Program-made: the position numbers and the translations under genes
NCBI GenBank assembly: GCA_030549335.1
Contig: CM060192.1
Coordinates: 25,238,157-25,302,156 of the forward strand
Direction: 5' to 3'
DNA length: 64,000 bases
DNA from: Pontederia crassipes
Taxonomy: Eukaryota; Streptophyta; Magnoliopsida; Commelinales; Pontederiaceae
Notes under the pieces: generated by a model
Database searches by the model: none
Told to the model about the DNA's origin: nothing
Seen by the model: the letters and a program-made list of their open reading frames with translations, nothing else
Part shown: piece after piece, positions 11,641-21,990 of the stretch
Position numbering within the stretch: the stretch's first letter is position 1
How the letters are laid out: every line of letters starts with the position of its first letter

Positions 11641-12260
11641 AAGAAGACCTACGTCGCACGAAAAGTGATGCATCCCTGCGGAGCCAATTTCAGTCGTTGA
11701 TGAACAGATGGACGGTTAGAAAAAACTCATTCGCTCCCTCGTCCTCCGCATGCGGGTCGACATCAGGGAGGCGGTCTCTTTGGCATAAGCGAAGGAAAGG
11801 TCGAAGAGGGGAGGATGAGTCATCGAGGATGGTGCCGGCAAGACGAAGCTTTCTTCACAAATGGGTCGTCAGATCTGGATCTCTCTAGCCCGCACAATCT
11901 TGTCATCGCTTCCTTCATTGATGGGAAAGGAAAACAATGAAATTCCGAGTCATTTTTTTCCTTTTTCCATTTTGACTCCCAGTGCGTTCCCCGATCTCTC
12001 CGTGGCTCCAACCTTCCGAGTCATTTTTCTTCACCTTTGTCATGTTCATCGACTTCTCCAACACAATCAACTGCGTCCTCAAGTGCGCTGATGAGAAGTA
12101 GAAGACCAAGCCTGATGAAGCTCATTCCATTTTGTTCAATCTCACATTGGGCACCTCATGGAGGAGGAAGGAAGGTGTTCCCTATTGCGGCATCTTGGCA
12201 GAGGATGACAGATGTGGAAGGGGAATTTTTTTATAAAAAGATTTGATCTTTGCAATGAAA
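11641..12260. other. GC-richer unassigned segment
   Basis: Several overlapping frames of 60-76 residues lie on both strands (for example 11697-11888, 11861-12091 and 12037-12246 on plus), so none is favoured. The base composition is clearly richer in G and C than the AT-rich DNA to its left. I do not recognise a protein here; it could be a fragment of host sequence, a captured exon, or part of the left LTR of TE-H. Confidence 0.3.
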
Positions 12261-12674
12261 TTGATCTTTGTTGCACTAGAAGAGTGAATTAGGGGGTTCC
12301 TTTAATAAATTTTGCAGTAGAATTCCTTAAGCACTTTGAAGAACAAAAAAGGGGAGACATATGGCAAATGAGTTGGGTTTAGAACCAAAAATGATGATTA
12401 GTGGCTGGTGAAGAAATTATTGTGCTCCATTAGCACATAGGAGTTGACCAGAACGCAAGCACTTGGGTCATTGAAAGTTGCCGATTAGAACACAACTACA
12501 TTCCTCCAGCGCATTCCGCCATTGGGTCCTATTCACAAGTGTCTTTTTTCTTCAAGCTCATCTTTCCAAACTCCACGCAAGCGCTTAGGATCGTGGATCA
12601 CTTCATCTACGGATGAAAATGCTCCGCATGCCTATAAATTTTGGCTATCCATGTTTTTATTTTCTTTTTATACA
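12261..12674 (+). repeat. Right end of TE-H 5' LTR (left border unresolved)
   Basis: The LTR end is placed at TACA (12671-12674), three bases before a degenerate initiator-tRNA primer site. No 3' LTR is available for comparison, so how far the LTR reaches to the left is unknown; 12261 is only a working limit. Confidence 0.45.
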
Positions 12675-12677
12675 TTT

Positions 12678-12690
12678 TGGTATCATAGAC
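12678..12690 (+). other. TE-H primer-binding site (initiator Met-tRNA type, decayed)
   Basis: TGGTATCATAGAC differs at two positions from the common plant TGGTATCAGAGCC primer site. It lies 12 bases before the gag ATG. Confidence 0.7.
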
Positions 12691-12702
12691 ATCTAATCCA
12701 TC

Positions 12703-13279
12703 ATGGTAAATACAAGATCCAACTCCACTGCTGAAATTGTCCATAATAGTTTCCAAGTTGAAGAAGATTGCCACTATGGTTGCATAAGTAGAAGCCTTGA
12801 AAGCACAATCCTTTTACCATGCAACTCTTGAAACGAGCCTAGCACAACAAGATAAAGGCAAAAGAATGGATGGTCATCTCAGTAACTGCAAACGTAACAA
12901 ACTTTCGTGGATTGAAGATATAGAAGCTAAATCAGACATATCTTAGCGGATGCCTCAATCTTCACATCGACCATACACTAAGATAGAGTTCACTAAGTAT
13001 TTGGGAGGTGACCCTAGAGGATGTATCCTCAAGAAGAGAACTTCTTCCATTGTTATCAAACACCAAAAGATCTGAAAGTGAGTTGTTGCAACACATCTAG
13101 AAGGAGACACTCTTGATTTGTTTGCTTTGATTAATAGTGAACACACCATCATATTTTGGAGAGAACTTGTGTCTGTTCTTCAAGAAAACTATGGTCTAGC
13201 AGACTTTCAAAACCCATATGAGCATTTAAGATCATGCAGATAGTAAGTGTACAACAATACCATTAGAAGTTTGCTGGTG
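12703..13279 (+). pseudogene. TE-H gag, first part
   Basis: Gag starts at the ATG at 12703 with MVNTRSNS, a start typical of plant chromoviruses. Further on, in shifted frames, are KIEFTKYLGGDPRG (about 12982-13023) and FWRELVSVLQENYGLADFQNPYEHL (about 13156-13230; split here into its two motifs FWRELVSVL and NPYEHL), the usual gag order. The frame is broken by several stops. It ends abruptly at the TE-B LTR and resumes at 44162. Confidence 0.75.
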
Positions 13280-13809
13280 TGTCACGGGGTCATTTTTCGC
13301 TCGACCACCTGTGTGACGCCTAGACGTGTCCAAAGTCTGAGCAAGCTCTTTTCAACGCTTTGTGAAAGCTTGCTTATGCCACTTTCTCGAATGTCACAAT
13401 TTTAGGATGCTTGGTCCGGAGCGGCCACTTCGGTGGAGGTGTTTATAAACAAACGAGCACCTCGATCGATCGCTTGGAATGTTTTGGGACGCTTTTATGG
13501 GTTGCCACCCCACGCTCGAGGCACGGTGCTAGATTTTGGGAAACTTGAAATTTTTGTTGAGTAAATAGGAATGATTATAACGCTTCGGGGGAGCACTAGC
13601 GGGTCTCTCCTACTATATCGCAAGCTCAGGTGGTAGATATGCGACATGTGATGTGGAGAATAAGTCAAGGGGTGCTTTTCTGGAGTGCAAAATTACAGAA
13701 CTACCACTATCACACTTGAAAAATAAACTAAGTACAAAAGTGAGTTGAGAAAGTGAACATACATGAAAGTAAGATAACTCGGCATGTCCCGGAAAAAGCC
13801 CCCGGGACA
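13280..13809 (-). repeat. TE-B 3' LTR
   Basis: In element orientation it begins TGTCCCGGGGGC and ends ACCCCGTGACA. It matches the three-part right LTR along its length, for example CACCCCACGCTCGAGGC at 13506 and 43870. Confidence 0.88.
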
Positions 13810-13823
13810 TTCTTCCCGCCTCA
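13810..13823 (-). other. TE-B polypurine tract
   Basis: On the minus strand GAGGCGGGAAGAA ends directly at the LTR start and overlaps the pol stop codon (13821-13823). It would prime plus-strand DNA synthesis. Confidence 0.6.
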
Positions 13824-15290
13824 AGTCAACGACGTCCCTGGAGCTGCAGCTTGAAATTCTTCAATCTTCTGCTTGAACTGCCATAGGTCTTTGACTGTCT
13901 CCCAACTTGTGTCAGTGTTCGATCTTCCACTCCATTGAACAAGATACTCCTTCCGATTCTTCATGCAGACGGTGAGTACTTCTTCAACTTGATCAATGAA
14001 CTGTTGACGGATGGCCGGCGGGGCGCGATCTGAAATCCCATGCCCGGGATCTTCAGGGTCTTCAATGAAGGATTGAGCAGGCTGACATGAAAGACTAGGT
14101 GTTGTTGCATCTGCGGCGGGAGCTCCAACTTGTAGGCCACCTTGCCTACCTTCTTCAATATCTTGAACGGGCCCTCATAATGCCTAATGAGGTCCTTGTG
14201 CAAATTCTTGCCATTTAGCCGAACATGTTGGACCAGCTTCACAAGGACCAAGTCTCTGACTTCAAAGTTGACGTCCCGTCGGGCGATATCCGCCCACTTC
14301 TTCATGCGCTTTGATGCCTTGTGTAAACATGCTCTAGCCATGTCGTTCAGCTCGTGCCATTCCCTTGCCATGCGGTGAGCGGCGGGGACTTTGCCACCAT
14401 AAGAAGTGGTGACGGCCTAGGGCATGAGAGGTTACTTCCCCATCACTATCTCGTATGAACTCCGATTGGTCGACTCGCTTTGTTGCAAGTTGTAGGAGAA
14501 TTACACGATGTTGAGTAGCTTCACCTAGTCCTTCTGATTGGCACTCACATAGTGCCGCAAGTAGATCTTCAAGATACAATTCACCCTCTCAGTTTGGCCG
14601 TCGGTTTGAGGATCAAGTGATGTCAAGAAATGCAGGTTAGAGCCCATCATCTTGAACAGTTCCTTGCAGAAGTTACTAACGAATCGTCCATCCTGATCGT
14701 TGTAGGCCCCAATACATCACTACATACTTCATGAATAACTCCGCAGCTTCAGTGATAGGACAACTTGCAGAGCCGACGACGAAGATGGCATACTTAAAGA
14801 ACCAATCGACGACCACCATGATGGTACCCGCCCCTTCAAACTTAGGTAGGGCCTTGATGAAGTTCATGGAGACATCTTTCCATGGATGCTCTGGGATAGG
14901 CAGGGGTTCCAGAAGTCCGTCGGGCGCGCTTGATTAAGGTTCTTGTCTTGCTAGCACACAAGACATGTCTTCACAAAAGCTTCAACATCATCCTCCATCC
15001 TTAGCCAGAAGTAGTTGTGTTCGATGAGTGCCAAAGTGTGGCGGATGCCCGGATGTCCCGCCCACTTGGAGTCATGGCACTCTTGCATGTTAGCAAGCCA
15101 CAAGTTGTCGAACAGTGGAACGTAGATGCAACGTTCTTTGATGAAGATCAACCCATCTTCTACCCAAAAGTGGCATGACTTTCCCTCCTTTGCTTGCTCG
15201 AATAGGTTCTTCGTCGTGGGATCTGACTCCAATCCCTTCTTGATCCTCTTGATCATGTCCGCCTGAGAGGAGCTCATGGCCGCCAATTTC
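13821..15290 (-). pseudogene. TE-B integrase with C-terminal chromodomain, broken
   Basis: Integrase inserts the cDNA into the genome; the chromodomain of chromoviruses is thought to steer it to heterochromatin. From the N-terminus: the zinc-binding HHCC region (15286-14951; ECHD, GHPG and CLVC, then an in-frame stop), core with IMVVVDWFFKYA (about 14820), DPQTDGQTERVN, and a GPFKILKKVGKVAYKLELP C-terminal fold (14371-13961). In a shifted frame, residues EYLVQWSGRSNTDTSWE at about 13890-13940 are a chromodomain with its aromatic positions Y, W and W present. The region ends with TGA at 13821-13823. Several stops and frameshifts separate these parts. Confidence 0.85.
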
Positions 15291-16831
15291 GCGTGTCGGC
15301 TAAGGACGTTGGCAATGACATTTGTCTTGCCTGGCTTGTACTCCAGGACATAGTCAAACTATGCCATAAAATCTTGCCACCTTGCTTGCTTCGGCGAGAG
15401 CTTCTTCTGTGTCTCGAAGTAACTTGTCGTGATATTGTCCGTCTTGATGTAAAATTGCAACCCAAGAAGGTAGTGCCACCAGGTTCTAAGGCAATGGAAC
15501 ACCGCGGTCATCTCCTTCTCATGAACGGCATAGCGTCGCTTCGTGTCGTTGAGTTTGCGACTCTCGAACGCCACGGGATGTCCCTCCTGCATAAGAACTC
15601 CTCTGATAGCATAGTCAGAAGCATCTGTCTGTACCTCGTATGGCTTAGTGTGGTCTGGCAAGACGAGCACCAGTTCCTCCGTCATAGCCCTCTTGAGGGT
15701 GTCGAACGCTTCTTGGCATGTCGACATCCACTCCCACTTCACATTCTTCCGAAGGAGATTCGTCAAACGGGTTGTCACATGTGAACACCACTTGACGAAC
15801 TGCCTATAGTAGTTCGTCAGGCCAAGGAACGAACGCATGTCGGGAACCCGCTTGGGCGGCTCCCGCTCTATGATGGCCCGAATCTTTGCGCCATCCATCT
15901 TCAATTTGCCACTTTTGACGACATGTCCCAAGAAGTGCACTTTCGATTTAGCGAAGGCACACTTCTCCTGCTTGACATAGAGTTTGTTCTGCCACGACAC
16001 CTCGAATACTTGACGAATGTGCTCGTTATGCTCCTCCAAAGTGTGGCTGTAGATCATAATGTCATCGAGGTAGATAACCATGAACCTGTCAAGGAATGAT
16101 TTGCAATACCTTGTTCATGAGGGTGCAGAAGGTCGCTAGAGCATTAGTGAGGTCGAAAGGCATCACGAGGAACTCTTAAGAGCCATATCCTGTGACGCAC
16201 GCCATCTTCTGCACATCATCTTCTGCGATTCGGATTTGCCAATAGCCCGAACGAAGATCCAACTTAGTAAACCATCTTGCACCGCCAAGTTGGTCGAACA
16301 TGTCTGCCCAGGGGAATGGGGTACTTATTCTTCACCGTAAGCTTATTGAGTGCCCGGTAATCAATGCACATCCAGAGGAAACCATCATGCTTCTTTTGAA
16401 AGAGTACCGGGGTGCCATATGGAGACTTCGATGAACGTATCCTGCATCCAATAGTTCACTGAGTTGCTTACGGAGTTCTGCGAGTTCCGAAGGGGCTGGC
16501 CGATAAGGGACTCCATGTGGGGCTTTTGATCCTGGGACCAAGTTGATGACATTATCCGCTTCACGCTTCGGAGGCAACCATTTTGGGAGTTCCAGGGGCA
16601 TGACATCTGCAAAGTCAAGGGTTTCAAGAACTTTAGGAGGTGTTGGAGTGGAAGGCCCCGGATCTTCCAAGATGGTAGTCGCCAGGAAGGTATGCTCATG
16701 TTTGTGCAACCCCTTCGCCACTTGCATGGCGAAGAGGGTATACTTCAAATCTCTGCCTGACCTCATGGGAACGTTGTAAGGTCCCTTGGAGTCGAAGATG
16801 ATCATCGAGTTTGTGAGCGGGATGACACATG
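15291..16831 (-). pseudogene. TE-B reverse transcriptase and RNase H, broken
   Basis: The first frame (16805-16332) carries the linker and the start of reverse transcriptase with VPYRPAPSELAELRKQL and LLDAGYV. The middle, with the palm start, is frameshifted between 16330 and 16085. The next frame (16081-15359, 240 residues) starts MVIYLDDIMIYSHT, so the YxDD catalytic motif is intact as YLDD. It goes on to LGHVV, MRSFLGLTNYYRQFV and the RNase H start TDASDYAI. A TAG at 15359-15361 stands where most copies have tryptophan; the frame then continues to LSRH. Confidence 0.87.
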
Positions 16832-17216
16832 CAGCAATGTGTCATAGAAAAGAGATGTCTGCCACCACTTTGTAGTCATCCACTGGTGCCACCGTCACAT
16901 CAAAGCTTCCGGACCACTTGCCGATGTGAACCTTCACTCCAGGAGAAATTCCTGTGGTCAAGATAGACTTCGCATTCACCATCTTGAATGTTGTGTTAGT
17001 CTTTGTTAGTGGCAGCTTCAGCTTCTTGGCGGCTACTTCCGACATGATCAACTCCAATGCTCTCGTGTCAATGAGGGAGTTGAAGACTTGCCTGTTTAAC
17101 TCGATGTCCGCATAAAGTCGAGCAACCGATGAAGAACCCTTCGAAGCGTTGATGGCGTTGAGGACGTGCATCAAACTGAGACATGCCTCCTCCTCCTTCT
17201 CGTCGGGGCAATACAT
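16832..17216 (-). pseudogene. TE-B protease, altered active site
   Basis: A 124-residue frame (17216-16842) with the retropepsin order VFNSLIDTRA, MSEVAAKKLKLPL, and a hydrophobic C-terminal half ending in VVADISFL. The catalytic motif D-T/S-G-A reads DTRA, so the glycine after the catalytic Asp-Thr is replaced by arginine, which should abolish or weaken activity. It follows gag in the same polyprotein. Confidence 0.78.
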
Positions 17217-18394
17217 GGCATTGATTGTCGCCTTCAGCAGACAATCGCTTGTCCAATGTGGACCATTGCATATGTAACATGGCTTTGGCGGCTTTCCATC
17301 CCTCTTGAATCGGTCATTGTTGGGCCTTCTGTCCTAGTGTCCCTTTCCTTTGTCTTGATAGTGCGGCCTTCCTCGTTGCAACTTTGGCTTCTCTCCCCCA
17401 CCATTGCCCTTGTCTGACGGCTTTGGTGGTGGAGCGCTCGTTTTGGCATACTCCACGAGCGACTCGACAACGGCGACTAGCGAGCGGAGGTTGGAGCAAT
17501 CGCGTCGCTCCAACTTCATCCTAGCCCATGGCTTCAAACCCTTCACGAAGACCGCAAGCAACATGTCTTCGTCTACCCGGGAGTCGTGTAGGCGGAGCTC
17601 GGTGAACTCTTTCACGTACTCCTTCAATGTGCCCTTCTGGCAAATGTTGAACAACGCAATCTTGACCTCCAATCCTGACTTGATAGGGCAGAAGTAGTTT
17701 GTCAGTTGCCTCTTGAATTCATCACATCTCTCAATGGGCTCAACGTTGCCACGTTCCACATCATCGCAATGACACTGCCACCATAGACTCGCCACATCTT
17801 GCAAGTAGAAGGATGCAGCCTTCACCATCCTCGCTTCTGAAATCACGTCCAAGGCTTCCATGTACCTTCGGACGTTCCACAAAAAGTCATTGATCTCCTT
17901 TGACGATCGCTCGCCTTTGTAGGGCCACGACTTTGGCACATCAATTCTTGCCTCATGCGGGGCGGACGTCTCGGGATGTCGCCCATCTTCATAGCATCGC
18001 TTGAGCTCTTCCTGAATGGTCTTGAACTATTACTCCATCTCAAACCTCATGTTTGAGAGACCATTGTCCAAGGTCTCCCGCATGTCCATGATTGTCACCT
18101 CCTGAACTCGAACCACGTATGCAATGGCACCATCTCGTCCCGCACGGTTGTGAGTTCCATTGTCTTCTCTAACTCCTGCTCATGCATTGCGAGTTGGTCT
18201 TGCATCTCGCCCACGTCCAGTTGAAACTGACCGAGGCGTTGCTCGAAGACGGTCATGATGTCCTTCGAGCGGGCACGCTCTCGCTCTTGGCGGCCCTTAT
18301 CCGGTGCAACAGGTTCATTCGTCATCTCCGAGTTCGACGTCATTTCTCCTTGATTGTCGAACACCAACTTGAGTGGTTGCCTAGACGTGCCCAA
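17217..18394 (-). pseudogene. TE-B gag, broken
   Basis: The N-terminus (18394-18095) is rich in charged residues with a coiled-coil-like QLDVGEMQDQLAMHEQELEK. The capsid region (17939-17334) has PKSWPYKGERSSKEINDFLW, ASFYLQDVASLWW and YVKEFTELRL. The nucleocapsid knuckle CYICNGPHWTSDC (about 17242-17281) has the spacing C-x2-C-x3-H-x4-C, one residue shorter in the middle than the usual retroviral CCHC. The three parts lie in different frames. The apparent start at 18394 runs out of the LTR remnant, because the inner LTR end and the primer site have been lost. Confidence 0.82.
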
Positions 18395-18507
18395 CGTCTA
18401 GGCAAGCTCTTTTGAGCGCTTTGTGAAAACTTGCTTATGCCACTTTCAATGCTACAATTTTGGAATGCTCGGTCCTGAGCGGCTGCTTCGGTGGAGGCGT
18501 TTGTGAA
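18379..18507 (-). repeat. TE-B 5' LTR, piece 1 (inner end truncated)
   Basis: Matches the left LTR from GCCTAGACGTG on. About 35 bp that should form the LTR end, plus the primer site, are missing here. The last five bases GTGAA are the left target duplication of TE-C. Confidence 0.85.
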
Positions 18508-19596
18508 TGATCACCTCCTTTTGTACTTATAATTTCTACAATTAAATTCACAATTTTACAAAAAAGACGGATGTATTTCAAATATTTTGATCAATTTTTA
18601 GTGAAAGAGTTGAACGAGTAAAAGAGAGGACTAACCATTTTTTGAAATTTGAATTTTGAACAGGGATGAAACATAAAAGAAGGAGGAAAACTAGAAGAGA
18701 AGGGGAGGAGAAGAAAGGGGGAAGAAACAGGAGAGGACGAGGCGAGAAGGAGAAGATGCAGAACTAAAGAGACTTTTTTATTTCCTCAGAATGAAACTTT
18801 GTTGATGCTTACTATTATTCTGATTTACTGATATTATTACTTTCATTCCTTGCTTCTTGTTTACGTGATGCATGGTCATAAGAATTTCTGACTGATTTTA
18901 ATCGGATCGAGAGATCGGTTGTTTTGGTTTAAGCTAATTTCACCCGAGAGGGGAATTTGGTTACAATAATTGCTGTGTTTTTTCGTAAGCTGTTGATTTG
19001 TATTTATCAAAAAGATCGAGAGATCTATTATCTCGATGGTTAAGAGATGATAATCCTTACAATCGTGCGAGGAATAAATTCTGTATTTTTTATCATTTGA
19101 TTAAGATCAAGAGCATTAATTACAAAAGATCGAGAGATTAAATTCGTTCTGATTAAAGACGAGAGTCATATTAATCGGAAGTCTTAATTCAACGGTTAGG
19201 ACCCCTGCTATCCCTGATCTCTCTATATATATATTGATAGGATAGAAGGGAATCTAGAATTTAGTAAATCAGGCACGATTATTATCATAGCATCGACTAG
19301 TTTATTCCAAGGGAGTCTCTTCCTTCAATTGCTCAATTCCTTTCTTGCATTCCTTTACTATTCTAAATCCATACTCAATTACCTTTATGTTTTATTCTTT
19401 TATAACTTTGTGACAGTTTTTGGATATAAGTGAACTAAGTAATTGATCTAAATCAATGGGGTTACGACACAGGATTTCTACTCAACCTGTACACTTGCAG
19501 TTGCGTGAACTCTTGAGTAAAATTTAAAACGTGGCTAGAATTTCCCTTTCTTATGTGATAAATCCGCAACTTCACAACTACGATAAGTTCATGTCA
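18508..19596 (+). repeat. TE-C 5' LTR
   Basis: Near-identical to 31044-32134. It holds the TATA region, a TTACGACAC...ACACTTGCAG R/U5 signature and three copies of GATCGAGAGAT at 18905, 19014 and 19128. Confidence 0.95.
19223..19236 (+). promoter_or_regulatory. TE-C LTR TATA box
   Basis: A CTCTATATATATATTG stretch about 370 bp before the LTR end, conserved in the 3' LTR at about 31756-31771. It is the likely core promoter of the element; the transcription start was not determined. Confidence 0.5.
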
Positions 19597-19602
19597 AGTT
19601 TT

Positions 19603-19620
19603 TGGCGCCGTTGTCGGGGA
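19603..19620 (+). other. TE-C primer-binding site (Asp-tRNA type)
   Basis: TGGCGCCGTTGTCGGGGA, six bases (AGTTTT) after the LTR end, as in TE-A and TE-D. Confidence 0.88.
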
Positions 19621-19719
19621 TTCAGATTAATTATTTACTTTTCGTTTATATCCTTACTTAGTTTGTTTAAGCGCTATTCACGGCAAACTATATTTTCTCA
19701 TTTGATTGCAGATTAGTAT

Positions 19720-21386
19720 ATGCCCAGAAACGTTCGCAGTTAATTACTTGAATTAGACCCTGAAATAGATCAAACTTTTAAGAGAAGGGTGCGAGAATAT
19801 AAGCATAGAACTTCCCTTTTTGAAGGTACAAACAACACTCAATCTATAGAGTCCAAGGAGAATTTTGATCCTGAGATCGAAATGATGGCTGAACAAGAGG
19901 AGTCCATTCAATCGCGACCACCGGTTCCATCATTAGAAGAACTCTATACTCCTACAGCAGATGGGCTGGAGTCTGCAATTCTGAAGCCTGTCATTCAAGC
20001 CAATTTCGAGTTAAAATCATCTCTAATCTCTACGATCCAACAAAATCAACTTGGAGGAACCCCAGATGAAGACCCAAATCAACACCTTAAAGATTTTTTG
20101 AAAATATGCGAGACAACAAAGCTGAATGGAGTATCGCCAGAAGCATTGAGAATGAGGGTTTTCTCTTTCTCGTTGAGGGGTAAGGCCAAACAATGGCTAC
20201 AATCATTGGAACCCCGGGAATTAACTACCTGGGAGCAACTAGTAAAAGCATTTCTGTCAGAATATTTCCCTCCTAACAAAACTATAAGAATCATAAATCA
20301 AGTCATTGGCTTCGTGCAAAAAGACCAAGAAACATTGTATGAAGCTTGGCAAAGGTTCAAGACATTGCTGAGGTCATGCCCTCATCATGGGTTAAGCAAA
20401 TGGATTTTGGTTCAGTCCTTTCACAATGGACTCAATTACACCTCAAAAATGGCGCTTGACAAGATGGTGTGTTTATAAAGAAAAATGTAGATGAAGCCTA
20501 CCAACTTATAGAAGAAATAGCTAGGAATCAGCATTTCTTGGCTCATTCAAGGTCTAATGAGTCCGCACCATTAACTCAAACTCGACTTGACGGTGAGGAT
20601 TTTACTTCTAAGGTAGAATATATAGTTCAAAAAGCAATTAGTCGACTGGGACTCAATGAAGCTACTCCAACTGTCAATATGATAGCAAGATCTTGTGAAA
20701 TATGTGGTTCACCTGATCACATTTCTGTGCACTGTGAGCTACTAACACAGCAAGGACTCCAACAACAAGCTAATGCTATAGGCCCTTATCCGTCGAATAA
20801 TGACCCATACTCTAACACTTTCAATCCAAGATGGAGAAACAATCCAAAGTTTTCCTACAGAGATAATCCTCAACAAAATCAGGCTCCCATTTGGCAAAAC
20901 AGATTTAATCAGAGAGCACAACCTCAAAATTCCTCGACAGAACAAGGGTCATCGTCCACCAACAAGCTTGAAATGATGATGGAGAAATATATGTCAAAAC
21001 AGGACACTCTAATGCAGAAAATATTTGAGAAAATTGAAAGTCTCTCCATTCATAACAAGATGCTGGAAACTCAGATAGCTCAACAAGCTGCGTCATCTTC
21101 AAGACAACCAGGGATCTTACCTGGACAGCCAGAGAAGAATCCAAAAGAGCAAGTTCAAGCTGTGACTTTAAGAAGTGGAAAGACAACTGATAACATAAAA
21201 AGAACAAGAGCGGAGGTCTCGACAGAGGCAACAGAGGAAGTTGGTGACCAAAAGCAGACAGTCCAACCGGAGGATGCAATGAATAGATTAAATAATTCCA
21301 AACAACAGCCTGCTGAAGTTCAGCCTATCTATTCTTCGCGGATACCATTTCCTAAAGCCCTCGAGAAGTCTCGACAGGACCAATAA
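19720..21386 (+). pseudogene. TE-C gag, broken
   Basis: Gag begins at the ATG at 19720 (MPRNVRS), where TAA at 19741 follows in frame; the frame then runs from 19789 to 20478. It has the landmarks EANFELKSSLI-like, DEDPNQHLKDFL, FSFSLRGKAKQWL, YFPPNKT and EAWQRFKTLLRSCPHHGLS. A small deletion shifts the frame near 20466, and it resumes at 20469 with KKNVDEAYQLIEE. The CCHC knuckle is CEICGSPDHISVHC, fully conserved. A coiled-coil-like segment (about 20968-21090) and a QAVTLRSGK motif follow. TAA at 21384-21386 ends the stretch, but the frame continues into the protease region. Confidence 0.92.
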
Positions 21387-21990
21387 TTTGGCAAGTTTGT
21401 AGAGATCCTAAAGAAACTCTATATCAATGTACCTTTTGTGGAAGCTATTCAAGAGATGCCAGCATATGCCAAATTCTTGAAGGACATCTTATCGAAGAAA
21501 AGGAGGATACAAGAAAATGAAACTGTCGCATTAACTGCTGAGGCAAGTGCGGTAATTCAAAATAGATTGCCTCCGAAGCTGAAAGATCCAGGGAGCTTTT
21601 CCATACCTTGTGAAATTGGAAACCGGAAGATACGAAGAGCCTTATGTGATCTTGGTGCCTCAGTAAGTGTTATACCTCTGTCAATTGTGTAAGAAACTTG
21701 AAATGGGTGACATTAAGCCCACAAACATGTCACTCCAATTGGTTGTCAGATCTATAAAAATCCCGCAAGGAATCCTGGAGGACATACTCATTAAAGTGGG
21801 CAATTTCTATATACTAGCCGACTTTGTGGTTTTGGACATGGACGAAGATAATCAAACTCCCATTCTGTTAGGGAGACCCTTCTTAGCCACTGTCGGAGCA
21901 GTGATAGACGTTAAACAAGGTCTCCTTACCTTTCAAATAGGTGATGACACAGTTGAATTTTGACTAAATCACCTTATTAATTGCCCAGAC
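21387..21990 (+). pseudogene. TE-C protease region, broken
   Basis: Linker with FVEAIQEMPAYAKFLKDIL, then CEIGNRKIRRALCDLGASVSVIPLS, quoted here as two motifs CEIGNRKI and CDLGASVSVIP; the catalytic D is kept. A frameshift at about 21680 moves the rest to another frame (21667-21963) with MSLQLVVRSIKIPQG, DMDEDNQTPILLGRPFLA and LTFQIGDD. TGA at 21961-21963 interrupts the frame before reverse transcriptase. It belongs to one gag-pol polyprotein with its neighbours. Confidence 0.9.

Noticed and set aside
18095..18394. Gag start of TE-B at 18394
   Set aside because: The ATG lies in the LTR remnant. The inner LTR end and primer site are deleted, so the frame start is a product of the deletion rather than the natural start.
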